This document shows, one piece after another, positions 1 to 12,400 of a DNA stretch of 30,056 bases. Below the pieces are notes generated by a model. The model did not search any database. It was not told the origin of the DNA and worked only from the letters and a program-made list of their open reading frames with translations. The stretch comes from Hemicentrotus pulcherrimus (Eukaryota; Echinodermata; Echinoidea; Camarodonta; Strongylocentrotidae): contig BEXV01000174.1 in the NCBI GenBank assembly GCA_003118195.1, positions 155,346-185,401 of the forward strand, in the 5' to 3' direction. Both the position numbers and the translations under genes were made by a program. The first letter of the stretch is position 1; each line of letters begins with the position of its first letter.

Positions 1-261
1 TCTGAACATTCCTTTCCCTCTACCGTATAAACAATAACATTCACCTTCCCAAATAACTCACACTCTCCTACCTCAGGGTCTCGTGGCATCTCACCTCTCT
101 GGTGTAATGTACATGTAATCATCTAATGGAAATGCAGTTACACACTTTTCCTACTCTACATTGTAATGCAGGAAATCCAATTACATGTACATTCAGTGCT
201 GTATGATCTTAATTGCTTTTCATGTATTCTAATTCTAATTATTATTATCACATTCACCCAG

Positions 262-440
262 GCTGATAGGTTAGTCAAAATATGGTACCAGAACAGACAC
301 CCTAGTATCGGGTCTGGAACCGCCAAGGACCAGGATCAAGATGACTCCAACAAGACCGACAGCTACAGCTTCATCTACATCGCTCACCCAAGAGCCGTCA
401 CCGGATTCTCGTGGAGAAAAACAAGCAAGTACATGCCAAG
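262..440 (+). CDS. DMXL2: DMXL exon 1 of window: N-terminal WD40 blade
   Basis: Acceptor CAG ends at 261 and donor gtatgt starts at 441; the exon enters in phase 0 and leaves in phase 2. It codes window residues 1-60, starting ADRLVKIWYQ (a WD-repeat D strand) and ending in the family signature FSWRKTSKYMP. The middle (GSGTAKDQDQDDSN) is a polar loop that is variable in the family. The true start codon lies upstream of the window; the ATG at 166 is intronic. What precedes the exon (1-261) is the 3' end of an intron with no recognisable feature except a TACATGTA palindrome. Confidence 0.93.
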
Positions 441-3400
441 GTATGTGTAAGGCTTATCCTCTGTGTGCCTGTTGTACTATGGGTAATCCCCATAATGTAC
501 ATGTTTAGCTACATTTCCCCCAATACCAATTGGAAAGGACTTTCAGCAATAGGTCCACTTTTTGCTTATTTGCAACCATGTATTTGCTTCCACAGGAGTT
601 GGGTAAAATCAACTTGAACGCTGTAACAGTAGCAGTAGAAATGGTAATGTCCTGTTTTTGAGATTTTCCCATTTCCATTTTTTGTGGTTGTGTATTATAA
701 TTGTACAGATGCATCAATAATACATGTACCTGGATTTCATTAAAAGAATGCATCGTACATTTAAATGTATATCAGCAGTTAGTCATCTTGTCCGAGGGGG
801 TTCCTGTGCCCACATCATCCTACATATGTAGGTTTCTTTAATATGCCTCTGATGCCCAAGGGCTCATGTTCCCTTATTGAAGTAGGTTTTTTTGCCTCTG
901 AAATCTTAGGGTTCCCATTCCTACTGCGTTCTACGCTTCCTGTTCCCTCAGATGTCCTAGGGTTCTTTTCCTTCTGATGTATTTCTTGGGGTTCTTGTGC
1001 CCTTTTTTCCTAGTGTTGCAGTCCACCAGTCTGTAGGGTTTCTGTGCCCCCCCCCCCTCTCCTGTCCCTCATGGTGTAATATGATGTTTGTGTTCCAGAT
1101 GTCCTGGGTTCCTATTACCCTAAAACCCTTGATTTGTCTCAGATTTCCTATAATGATGTGTTCCTTTGCTTTCAATGTCCCAGGGCCCCTGTGCGCTTGG
1201 TGTCATTGAGGTACTGTGCCCGTGGTATCCTCTGCACCTATGTACACCAAATTTTCAGTTCCTCCAGAGTTGTAGGGTTAGGGTTAGGTTTAGCCTTAAA
1301 TGGGATGTCAACTATTAACAATAGAATCTATAGTATGAGCCACAACCTTCAATGAAATATCTGTAAATATAATTCTCCATTTCAGTGGTGCAGTTGCCAA
1401 CGTTCTGGTCACGTCCTGCCGTGACAACATCTGCCGCCTGTGGTGTGAGACTCTCCTCCCTGATACAACATCATCCAAGGGAACCTCCAAGTATAGCAAG
1501 CATGTAGAGAACACCAAGGAGCATACGACCACACCCACCAAGAGGCCCCAATTCGGTCTCAACCTCAAACCAAGGTACGTCACGACCTCCTCTTTTCCAG
1601 GATCTCTTCCTCTTTACCCTGCCTCTGATAGTAACAACTTTAATTTTTCATTTTTGAATACCAGAAATTTGGAAAGAATATAAACATTGGGATATTTGCA
1701 ATGTCAATATATTGATAATTTCAAAGCCTTTGTTTTCCAATAAATATGTAAAGGCATTCTTTTTGGGGGGTGTCTTTCTTTATTTATCTTTTCTTTCTTT
1801 TTACATTTTAAATGACTTATTTGAGATGTTTTAGTATGAAACAGGGGTATAGTAAAGGAAAATATACATTTCACCTATTTGAATTAAAAAGACAAAAACT
1901 GTACATACATGTACGTGTACATTGCAATTAGACATTCTCATTATAAAATGGAACAGTTTTTATGAAAGATTCTCTGATACCAACAACCAAGAAATACTGA
2001 TTAGCAATGAATTGACGTGTGATATTAAAACATTAAAAATTAAAATTGTATGGTATGAGGAAAAGTGTGATTTGGTTCATCCACAAAATGCAAAGTAAAT
2101 TCAACATTTAATTGAACTTACATGTAGTTATCTGTGTTTAAAGCTTACAGTACTCTGAAATATTGTGCTTGTCTGTCTTTAAGTGTTCTTTATGAGAGTT
2201 TTAAGAACCATTGTTGTTGTACTTTTCATATACCAGTACCCATGTCATTGATGAAATAGAATTATGATTCTATTAGGGTATAACCATTATTTTATGAACA
2301 GGGATGAGGTTGATGCACAGGACAGCGAGAGCGGTTCAAGTCAGTAAGTTCCTCAATAAGAGAGACAATAGTCTTGCTGACAAATGGTTTCTCACCGGGA
2401 ATGCACAGGAATGCTTTATAGAGTAGAACAGTGGGAGATTCCTTTGTCTTTCATACCTTTTCCTGTATTTATTAACTTTTGTTTTCATAGTGGTTGCCCT
2501 GAAAAAGGCCTGTTTGGCATGACTGACTCCAAAACTATTTCATCTGAAGATCTTTTTGCACCTTTTGTATTACCCATAACAGCATTTTGATTGGTCTGTA
2601 AAACTATGAATAGTATTCTCATGAAAGTAGTCAAGTTTTCAATAAAATATATCTCTTTCTCCAAGTCCTAATCTATTACCAGAGCATTTGGGGCAACTAA
2701 CATTTTGTAGGGTGGTCATAATATATATGAGAGGAATGACCACCCCCCCCCCCTCCTCCTCCTAATCCCCTCCCCCTTAAAAAACAACAACATAATGGTA
2801 GATGCAGGTCCATGTGAACTGTGCTTTAAAGTTTTCTTGCAACACACCAATTTGTTTGCCTCTGACCAGCCTTGTGTAACTCTTTCAGGGATTTTGCTCT
2901 TATTCCCAAATATTTGATTTGTACAAAGCATGCTTTGGGCAACTTTTTGTTTCGTCCTTATTTATTACAATAAAAAGCTTTATCAAAACACACCTTTTTG
3001 AGGCAGGATTGAAACTATTTAACACCACTAGACTCAAGTTGTTTCTTTTTCTTCTTCTTTTCAATTTTTTCGTTTTTTTGTTATGGTGGTTTTGTACTTT
3101 TTTTCTTCCTGTTTTGGTTTTTGGTTTTTTACTCCTTTGAAATAAAAATTTTCATTTACATTCTTTGAGCTAGGATTCATCAAACACTTTTGTTTTCATG
3201 ATTTTAAATTTGTTTTTCCTTTCCAAATCTATGAATTGGTTGGTATTAGTGAGCCTGTTCATGAAACGTGGGAAAGTTTGTTTCATGAATATTTTCTTCT
3301 TATTCAATAGATTACCATAACCAGAATTTAAAGAGAAGGTTGAGTTCTGGGAAGAGTTGAACAATACCTTGTGAGCGTTATCATTGCTTTAATGCAAATG

Positions 3401-6400
3401 TGGAAAAACGTTAGATAAAAAATGTCCAGTAATAGGGACTTTTAGATTCTGCACGACGAGAACTTGGACTGCCCTTTTAAGGCAATGTGACATCCTATTA
3501 AGGCACTGGCAGTGACGGTCACATTGCCTTAAAAGGGCAGTCCACATTCTCATCGTGCAGAATCTAAAAGTCCCTATTAACTACATCATGTGTGCAAGTA
3601 GGAAAATGGATATGAGTTAGCTCCAAATTCTGCTTAGCCTAAAAAGAAGTGAATCTTATCACAGAGATTAATGGTAATCGATTCTGAGTTTGTTTCAGTT
3701 TGGCAAGAAAGGAGTTATGCACTTCACATATTATGCAAAGTTTTGCTTTTTGAAAGATTGACATAATATATCTAATTTTCTCTCACTTTTCACTTAACAT
3801 GATCGTAAAGACGTTTAAATATTCAATCTTTGGCCATTTCAACACCTTTCTGCTTCACCTACTGATGTTACAAGGACATCTGAACATGGTTTTTTTTTTA
3901 TAGGCATTGCAGTAAGGTATTGAAATTGTGCTTGAATTGATCTTACAAAAGTTTTTACCATGCTGGTTTGATTCATGATTGCATTGAGTTTATTTTGTGT
4001 GTTAAAAGATTAGAATCACAGTGAAAATGATACAATGTATGTTTGAGCACTGAAAAGTGATGCAGACAAAAAAAAATTTATTTGCATGAAGAAAACAAAA
4101 TCAGAGCATTTTGCAATTAGGAGTATTTGCAGGTACAAGTTCAAAATAGAGCAAATTTATAAAAATGTGTTTAATAGTTTTAGCCATGCTATAAATATGT
4201 ACAAAGAAAGGTACATTGAATGAGGTAGTGTGCCATGCAGAGCAAAATCTATAATGCAGAAAGATTAAACTCATGTAAATGCCAAAGTGCGTTGAGTTAC
4301 TCCATCGGGTTGTGTAGTGCTGCATGTCAACCTCTTAATCTTGTACAAATCACCATGATTCTGTTTATTTTAATTAAAATACAAAGTTTGCCTTATAAAA
4401 ATGGTCAATTATAGTTCTTTACCAAATTTTTGTTTTGTTCTGTGTTTTGTTATATTGATTACAGTACCTCAAATCCAACTTAGGAATTAACATTTGGCCT
4501 TCCATAATTGAATGAATGAACTTTAAAGTTAAGCCAGGTTAAACCGCATCCTCCCCAAAGAATATGGGCCATTGAATTAGAACTAAATGATGCTTGATTT
4601 GAATATATTCCTGAGTTTGATTGTTATGATTCTTTTTTTCTATTTCTGCTTAGGAAAAAGAGAAAGCAGGTTGAGCATGCCATTCCTTTGCCGAGTCAGA
4701 AGAAAGAACATGAGCTGCACAGGTACTACCATGGCAAGGTGCAGAGAAATGGACTAGGGGGGAATCCCCTCCACTTTCACATTGCAGCTACCATAAACCC
4801 TAACACAGGTTGGTTCTTATATTTTATCTATTAAAAAAATAAATCTATTTTTCTTCTCCTACCTCTTCTTCTTTTTCTTCTCCTTCTTCTTTTCTTTCTT
4901 GTTTGTCTTTTGCTGTTGCTTTTACTTCATTCTTTTTCTTCTTTTTCTTCTTTTTCTTTCTCCTCCTCCTAATCTTTTTCTTCTTCTTTTTCTTCTTCCT
5001 TCTCTTCTTGCTTTTCCCCTTTTTAAAGAATTGTTTCCAGGAAAAGAATACACATACAATTTTGATACAAATTGTTCTATTACAAATTAAAATAACAAAA
5101 TCTCACATTTCCTCAAGAAATGTATTCGTAGTAGAGCTGCTTACAATGCTTACATGTACATGTAGGTACTGTAGATGTATTTTTGAAAATATCATCTTGT
5201 GCTTGATCAAAAAAATGCCTATTAATTTCATGCTAACAGAATAAAAATAGCCAAGAAGAGTAATACTGCCATTTATAATCCATTGAGGCTAACTCATTTC
5301 AGGCACATTGTGATTAAGTGTGTAAGCAGACACTGTTACTAATTGAAGTGCTCTGTTGGAGCGATGCTTCACATCCTGCGATACATATTAAAGTATTTTA
5401 GAACTTGGTAGCAAGAGCTAGAGGGTATTACTTATTTTTTGGCATGTTAAGGAATTCTGACTAATCCTTTGATAGTCACTTGACTGAATATGATCTTCCA
5501 GAGCTATCAACTTTTGTGTGAATAATTATGTTTTTGAGATTTAGAAGGAAAGAAACATGTAAATAGTGCAAAATTAAAACAATTGTGATTTAAAGAGAGC
5601 AAGAGAGAGAGGGAGAGGGAGCGAGAGGATGGGAAAGGGGAGGGGGCAAGAGATGGGAGGAGGGAGGGGAGCAAAAGAGAGGGCAGAGGGGAGGAGAGAG
5701 AAAATGGGACAGACAGAGGTGGAAGAGGAATGGAGAAGAGCTTGAGACTTGAATAGAAATAGAAAAGAGTAGAGAAGCCTGGAAGATGACACATAGATAC
5801 ATATTGCTTACCTAACAAAAATATGTCAGTAGAATTATTCAAATGAAAATAAAACATGTAAATATTCAACAAAACTAGGTTGACACTTGACACATACATG
5901 TACCTTTACATTACATGTTATTCATTACTGTGATAAGAGCCATCTTTAACTTTTAATGTTCTCTATGATAGAGATACAATGTACACATTCAATAACCTCA
6001 CGATAACCTCAAATTTTTATATATTTAAAATGAAATCATATTTATTACTCATTAAATGATATAACATTGAGGTGTGGAATTACACACATCTGTAAGAAAC
6101 AAGTAATCTTTTTATAGTATCAGAGTCATTTTTTTTTTTCAAAAATAAATTCTCTGTTTTTGCACAAAATGATATCTCACTTAAAAGAAATATGAGGTAT
6201 TCTATTGGCCAGGAGGGTAATTGAAGAGCGGTAATGGGAGAAGAAAGGATTTGCAGAAGACTTCAGAGTTGGTCACCTGACACATAGACTTCCTGTGACA
6301 CATGATTGGCGGCAATTTGAGAATGATAGGGCTTGGTGCTGCCAAATGTATTAATCTTGCCTGCCTCCTTGAAATTCATAAACTAGGGATTTGTGTTGAA

Positions 6401-9400
6401 AAAAATAAGTGATATACATGTAATAGATGTTTGCTTGATTGAGAAGGGAGAAAAGAGAAATGGAGAGTGGGGTAGAGAAAGAGATGGATGTAGGAATGTG
6501 GGATGAGAGAGAGAGAGAGAGAGAGGGGTAGATAGTGAGAGAGGGGGAGGAGTGGCAGAAAGATTGAGATGTTGAGATAATGATAGAGGATTAGAGATAG
6601 AGAGAAGTAGAGAAAGAAAGAAAGATACAGAAATATATAAATGAAGAGGGATACAGAAAACACTGAGTTAAGGGGAAGGTGAAAGACCGAACTTACAGGA
6701 AGGAAGACAGAGAGAACGAAAGAAAAATAGCTGTAGGTTAAGAGTTAAGAGAAGAAATAAATCACAAGAATAGAACAGAGGCAACCAAAGGGAGGAAAGG
6801 AAGAAGGCAAAGAGCCTTCTATCCCACTCTCCATTTCTCTTTTCTCCCTTCTCAATTAAGCAAACATCTATTATATCACTTATTTTTTTCAACACAAATC
6901 CCTAGTTTATGAATTTCAAGGAGGCAGGCAAGATCAATATATTTGAATGGTGGAAATAGAGATCAGAGAAAGAGGTACATATGTACAGAAAACATGAGAA
7001 GAGTTTGAAGAAATGTGTTTGGAGCGACAGAAAGCTAATAAAAAGAGAAGAGGATGGAAATCAAAGGTAGGGTTTACATCAAAGTACATTTATATGCAGG
7101 ACACATAGATGCTTTAATCTCATTATTTTCCACTTATTCCGGCACCATTTTTTTAATGGAATGTGAGGGATCTACGTACAATGTAAGAAAACATAACCCC
7201 CAAAACCCTGATGTTATTAGGGCACACTCTCTCCTCGTGCTTTGTATTTCAGAGGGGATATGAATATTTTATGAACAGAAATAGATAGTACAGGTATGTA
7301 GGTTGATATAATTGAATGTATACTTCACTGTCTTGCCACTTCCAGTAGAACATGTGCCAATGTTTCAAGGCAAATGTATAATTGCTTTCAATTCAATTTT
7401 TAAAGATGCAGGCATGTTTCAAATCTCTGTCTGAGAGTCTGAGATGCATGAATAATCTTGTTATAGGAAACTTTGGGTAACCTGTAAATGTCACGGGTTA
7501 CTCGCCAGACATTTATCTTTGACTTTGTGTTCAAACCACCGCAGAATCATCGGCGATATGTTCAAAGGGGAACATCAACCATGGCAGATATAAATCAAAA
7601 TTATGCAATTTATCTCAAATCTTCATGAATATGTCTGTTATTATATTTAGATGCATACAGTAGAAAAAAAGGCATACCTTTCATGCACTACATGCTTATA
7701 CAATGTACATGTTGTTGAACATCCGTTTACCTCAGATTTCAGGGTTATGAATATTTTGCTACTATACTTCTACACTTCTGTGTATTAAGCATAATTGTAC
7801 GCTATCAGGTACATTTCATTCATTTGTTAATTTGGTTAATCCATTAATTTGTTGAACACATTATGTGCACTCTGCGATGATAACAGCTGCCGAAGCAAAA
7901 GCTAGGGTAATAATTTCCAAGCAATATAAATGGAATGCATATAGATATATACTGTATATATATACATCCATGTAAGTGTCATGCCATGAGATGACTTAAT
8001 TAATTCAACGCATATCGTCTATTAAAGCATTAAGGAATCAAGATGTCAAATAAACCTTTCTCTTCAACAGACATTCCACTCCTGCCAGCCATGGGCACCA
8101 TGACCAAGGGCAGCGCCCCCAACTTTGTGGTCAACTGGCTCAACAACAAGGAGCTCCAGTTCACCCTGGCAGCCGAGACCCTACTCCAGATGGGAAGAGA
8201 GTCTCGGAACAACCTCTCCAACACCACCCTAGCCCCCGATGAGGGGGAGGAGATGGATGGCAATACTTTAATCGATCAGGGGACGACCTCGGACGATGGT
8301 GGGTTTCAAATTTTCCTCTATTTTGTTTCGACAAAAGCTAATCGTACTCATGCTCAATGCAATCAAGAAGTTAGCTTAGCCAAACCTAATCATCATCATT
8401 ATCATCATTTATTATTTATTAAAGTCAGTATTGTCTCTCTTACAAGAGATTACTGACTTTCACGCCATGATGACACTCCCTCCCTCCCTCCACTTCGTCT
8501 TATCTCAAGCATTCTCCTCAGATAGACCAACCTTACTGATTTTCTTCTTCAACATATCTTTCCATGAAATCTGATTATAATTTTGATTATAGGCTTTTTG
8601 ATTTCATTGTGATACATGCATGTCACAGATAATTCCATCCATTTCCTATACTGAATCTAGGGAGGAGCCATATTGGGGATGCAGTCTCATTTGTCTTGTT
8701 AGACATGACATTTGAATTATGCACCCTGTCACAAGTTATAAAAAAGCTTTGTCATGAGATGGTGTTAATTGTCTGTGATAATCCATTAGATCACTTTGAA
8801 CTTTTGTAAATCGACCCATCGGCAACCTCTAATATAACTACAGCATGACTTTGGAGCGGTATTTGTGCCATGCAAATGATACTTGGCAGTAGTTTGAATT
8901 TTATGAACCTGATATGCAGGGAATTAATGATGGATAGCTGACAAAGCTGGTGATTTATCTGCCAATATTTGAAGCTCAATTGTCAGCTGACATGTAGTTA
9001 AAATCTCTTTTGAAAAATGATTAAGACTAAAGATTAACACATAATATTAAGAATCATCTGGGGTGTTGGGCGACTCTTTATCTGTAAGGATGTGTTGGCA
9101 TCCTTCCAAATTCTTTTATTTATTAAGTAGTGCCCTCGTAGTGTGCAAAGAATATAAAATTAAGCTGTTTTTTATCCACAAATAGAATTTTCCTCCCCTT
9201 ACAAATTAAGCTCTTAATCATACATGTACATGTACATGTACATTTTGATCTTAAAGGGACTTGGTAACATTGTTCAGATGAGAGATAGTGGTGCTAAGGT
9301 AATGACTTCAATGCTAGATGTACAATTAAAGATGATCTAAAAATTTGAGTAAAAACGGACCATTATTCATGGTACAACTTGGGAAAAAGTGATCTGATGG

Positions 9401-12400
9401 ATTCCTTAATTCTCCCAACTACATTATTACAATTAAATTACATTTTAGGTGAATGAAAATCATTACAAAGCAATAAAATGGCTCGACATTCCATTCCAGA
9501 CATTTAAGTGTTGACAGATTTTTTATAGCCTAGTTTATGTCTTTTTTTTCATGAAAAAACGGTTGGGAAAATTCAAAAATGGTTGGGCGAATTTACTGTT
9601 AATCACTGTTAGAGGGTGTCATACATCAACTCCTTCAAAGAAAACCATAGATGTCTTCGTGGTTTGAGAATTTTTTTTCAGGATTTTGTTGCATGTCAGA
9701 GGGTTAGTACAGTAAAAGGAATATAGTAAGTAACATTTTATACAAAAATTAAGCAATTTTACATCAACCTTCAATAATGTTACCAAGTCACTTTAAGTAA
9801 AAGAGGGATACTTCTATAATGTCTAAAGTGTTTAGATGCGCAATAACATATTATACCAGCTTAGGATATTTATTTCTCTCAAAGAATGTTAAAAACATTC
9901 AATTTGACTTTAATATATGAAAATTATATATGCTATGATAGTGAATCAATTATCACATTCAGCAGTGAATTAATATTTCTCCATCTTTTGATTTTAACTT
10001 ACAGACGACATTCCAACAGTGAAAATACATGTTGAAAACTCCTCTCCAGGTATGTTTATCATTCTTGTGTGATACATGATTTTGTTTTAGTGCTTCTGCC
10101 CTTGTTGCTTCCTTATCAATCATTTGTGCCAAAGGAAGCAAATTGTTCAAAGAAAGAATATACATGTATGTCCTTTAAAATTAACTCTTAATATGCCACC
10201 ATGTTTTTACAAACATGCCTTACAAATTTATTTCATAGGCAAATTGTTTTTGTCACTTTGTCTTGCCTGCATAGTGGAGCGAGACATACATAGGCATCCC
10301 TATTCAAGTTTGAAAATGGTTAAAATCTGACCCAGGTCAAAGGTCGAAAGGTCAATAACATATCCATGAAAAACACTGTACATACAAATACTTTATATAG
10401 CGTTTTATGAAAAGGTCAAAGGTTCAAAGCCATCTTAGGGAAATATCTAAAAGATGATCCAGTACATTTCATCGAACCTGAGAAACATCATATGTACCTC
10501 ATGAGGACCAAACCATCTAAAGGGGATTTAGGGTCAACAGTCATGTCAGATAAGAAACATTACACTTGAGGGATATTGCGAGGCATAATTCTCATCTGCA
10601 CAAAGTTGATATTTTTTATGTGCTTTGGTTTCCTCACTTGGACAAGAGTAAAGTTTAAGAAACATGCCGTGTTAATAGCATTCTCTCATTTTCCTGTGAT
10701 AAAATCTGTGCAGAATTACCAGCACTGCTTCATCTCAGTCTATTCTTCAATCTATTGTTCTTTGTTGCAGACCTAACCAAAGAAGCCAATACTGGCAGCC
10801 CTCGTATCCAATTACCAGCACGTCCGGATAGTCTGAACACCAGTGCATTCTCACCACCCAGCAGTACTCTTCCGAACACAGACGCACTGGACATCCAGGA
10901 GAAGCGGGACATTGAGAAGAAGTTCCAGGCAATGATCAAGGAATGGCACTGCAGTCCAGATATGCTCTACAGCATCCACCCAATTGATGGGTCCTTTCTG
11001 CTTTGGTTGGTGGATTGGATGGATGAACACATTCCTGGTGTCCATCGGCAACCCCAGGTCAGCTTCTCCTGCCGCATCCCACATTCCTTCCCTACGTTCG
11101 ATGCCACCACCCTGTGCAACAACCTGGTGTTGTATCGGAGCAACCTGACCATGGACCCTCGAGCCAGCAAGCGATTGATGGACCCCTTATCCCCTGTGGA
11201 CGGCTCTGGCCTGACCCCCAGCTACAGTTTTGCCAAGTACCTGAGCCAGGTGCCTTCTGGTGTGGATATCTTTGCCTTTACGCCAAAGGTATCCATGCTT
11301 TCAAAGCACACCAATGGCTCATTGAATCAGTGGGAGATCAGTTTTCAGGAGGGGTCCAAGTTCCAGACTGTCCTCAATGTCAACCACGTTGCGCGCTCCT
11401 GCGGTCATCGCTTCAGCCTCAATCACCTCGCCTGCCATCCAATCTTGCCTCTCCTCCTTACCACTTCCCATCACAACATCCCCAAGGTTGAGGTGGACTT
11501 TGATGTGGCCACGAGCCGCAGCCGAAGGACTTCCATGATATCGCGGAGAGCCTCCATTGTGAAACGTGCCAGCATGGTGATCGAAGCAACAGGGCAGAAC
11601 CCTGTCACACCCAGCGCGATAAATCTCTTTGGCAAAAACATTCTCTCAGAGAGTGAGCACAACCGTCTGATGACACTCTACAACTCATCAGTCGAAGGAT
11701 CAACTCAGGATTTCAATGAAAAGGACGATATCATTCTCCCAGACGAGCTCATGGAGCAGGTCAATGCCGAGCTCAACTGGCCAGACATGAGCGCTCCAAC
11801 GGGACTCTGCAGCGAGCTCATCCTGTGGAGGGTCTTCAATGTCGGTCCGCTCGGGAAAGGAGGTGGGGTGATGGAGCTGGCACGCATCAACTCTCCTTTT
11901 GTGTCTGCCTTCTCCCACATTGCTTGGATGCCCAGCCTCCTACCCAGCTCCTGCTTGGGACCCATCTCCAACTCTCCCAGTGCATGCTTTATCGCATCAG
12001 ATGGTTACAGTCTCCGGCTGTTCCAGGCGGTCATCGATGCTCGCTCTCTGCTCAATGAGATAACACCTAGCAGCAACCAGCTCGAGGTTAGTTTACCTAA
12101 TTTAAACAATTTGGACAGAATCTAGGATTACTGCACTCACATCACATCCTCAGTCTCTATTGAGTTAGTACATCCTTTGGAACAATATTTGCATAAGTTA
12201 CAATGAAAGTCAACAAAAAATTATCTTGTGCTCCATCTTGTTTTTGTTTGTTTGTTTTTTGCTTGTATTTCACTAAAATATCTCTGAGGCATTTCAGAAA
12301 TTTGTAACTTGAAATATGCTTAAATTATCTCTTTTTATTTGCAGAGTTTATAGTGATAAGAGACTCACAAAGATGTACATGTACCGGTACTTTAGATATT

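Larger units (their letters stand above)
4809..8070 (+). other. Longest intron (3.3 kb): CT and GA tracts and a large foldback
   Basis: Contains a CTT-rich tract (4851-5030), a purine tract (5594-5765) and a large inverted repeat with a GA-rich core (6349-6940). The segment 6941-8070 is AT-rich with a TATATA stretch near 7945 and no supportable gene. Confidence 0.65.
8299..10004 (+). other. Intron with palindrome, ACATGT array and TTAA element
   Basis: Holds a 40-bp near-palindrome (8421-8460), an (ACATGT) array (9221-9241) and a TTAA-flanked element (9251-9796). I see nothing else in 8470-9220. Confidence 0.6.

Noticed and set aside
166..261. ATG at 166 as the gene's start codon
   Set aside because: The sequence before 262 ends in a splice acceptor and the family has a long conserved N-terminus upstream of ADRLVKIW.
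1273..1292. Interstitial telomere sequence (TTAGGG-like)
   Set aside because: Only about two to three units; similar short phrases near 24724 and 28583 are too brief to be meaningful.
5507..5899. Minus-strand Ser/Pro/Leu-rich frames
   Set aside because: Generated by the GA-rich tract; no family, no splice context.
11705..11971. Minus-strand frames inside exon 7
   Set aside because: Shadows of the coding exon; the plus-strand frame matches a known family throughout.
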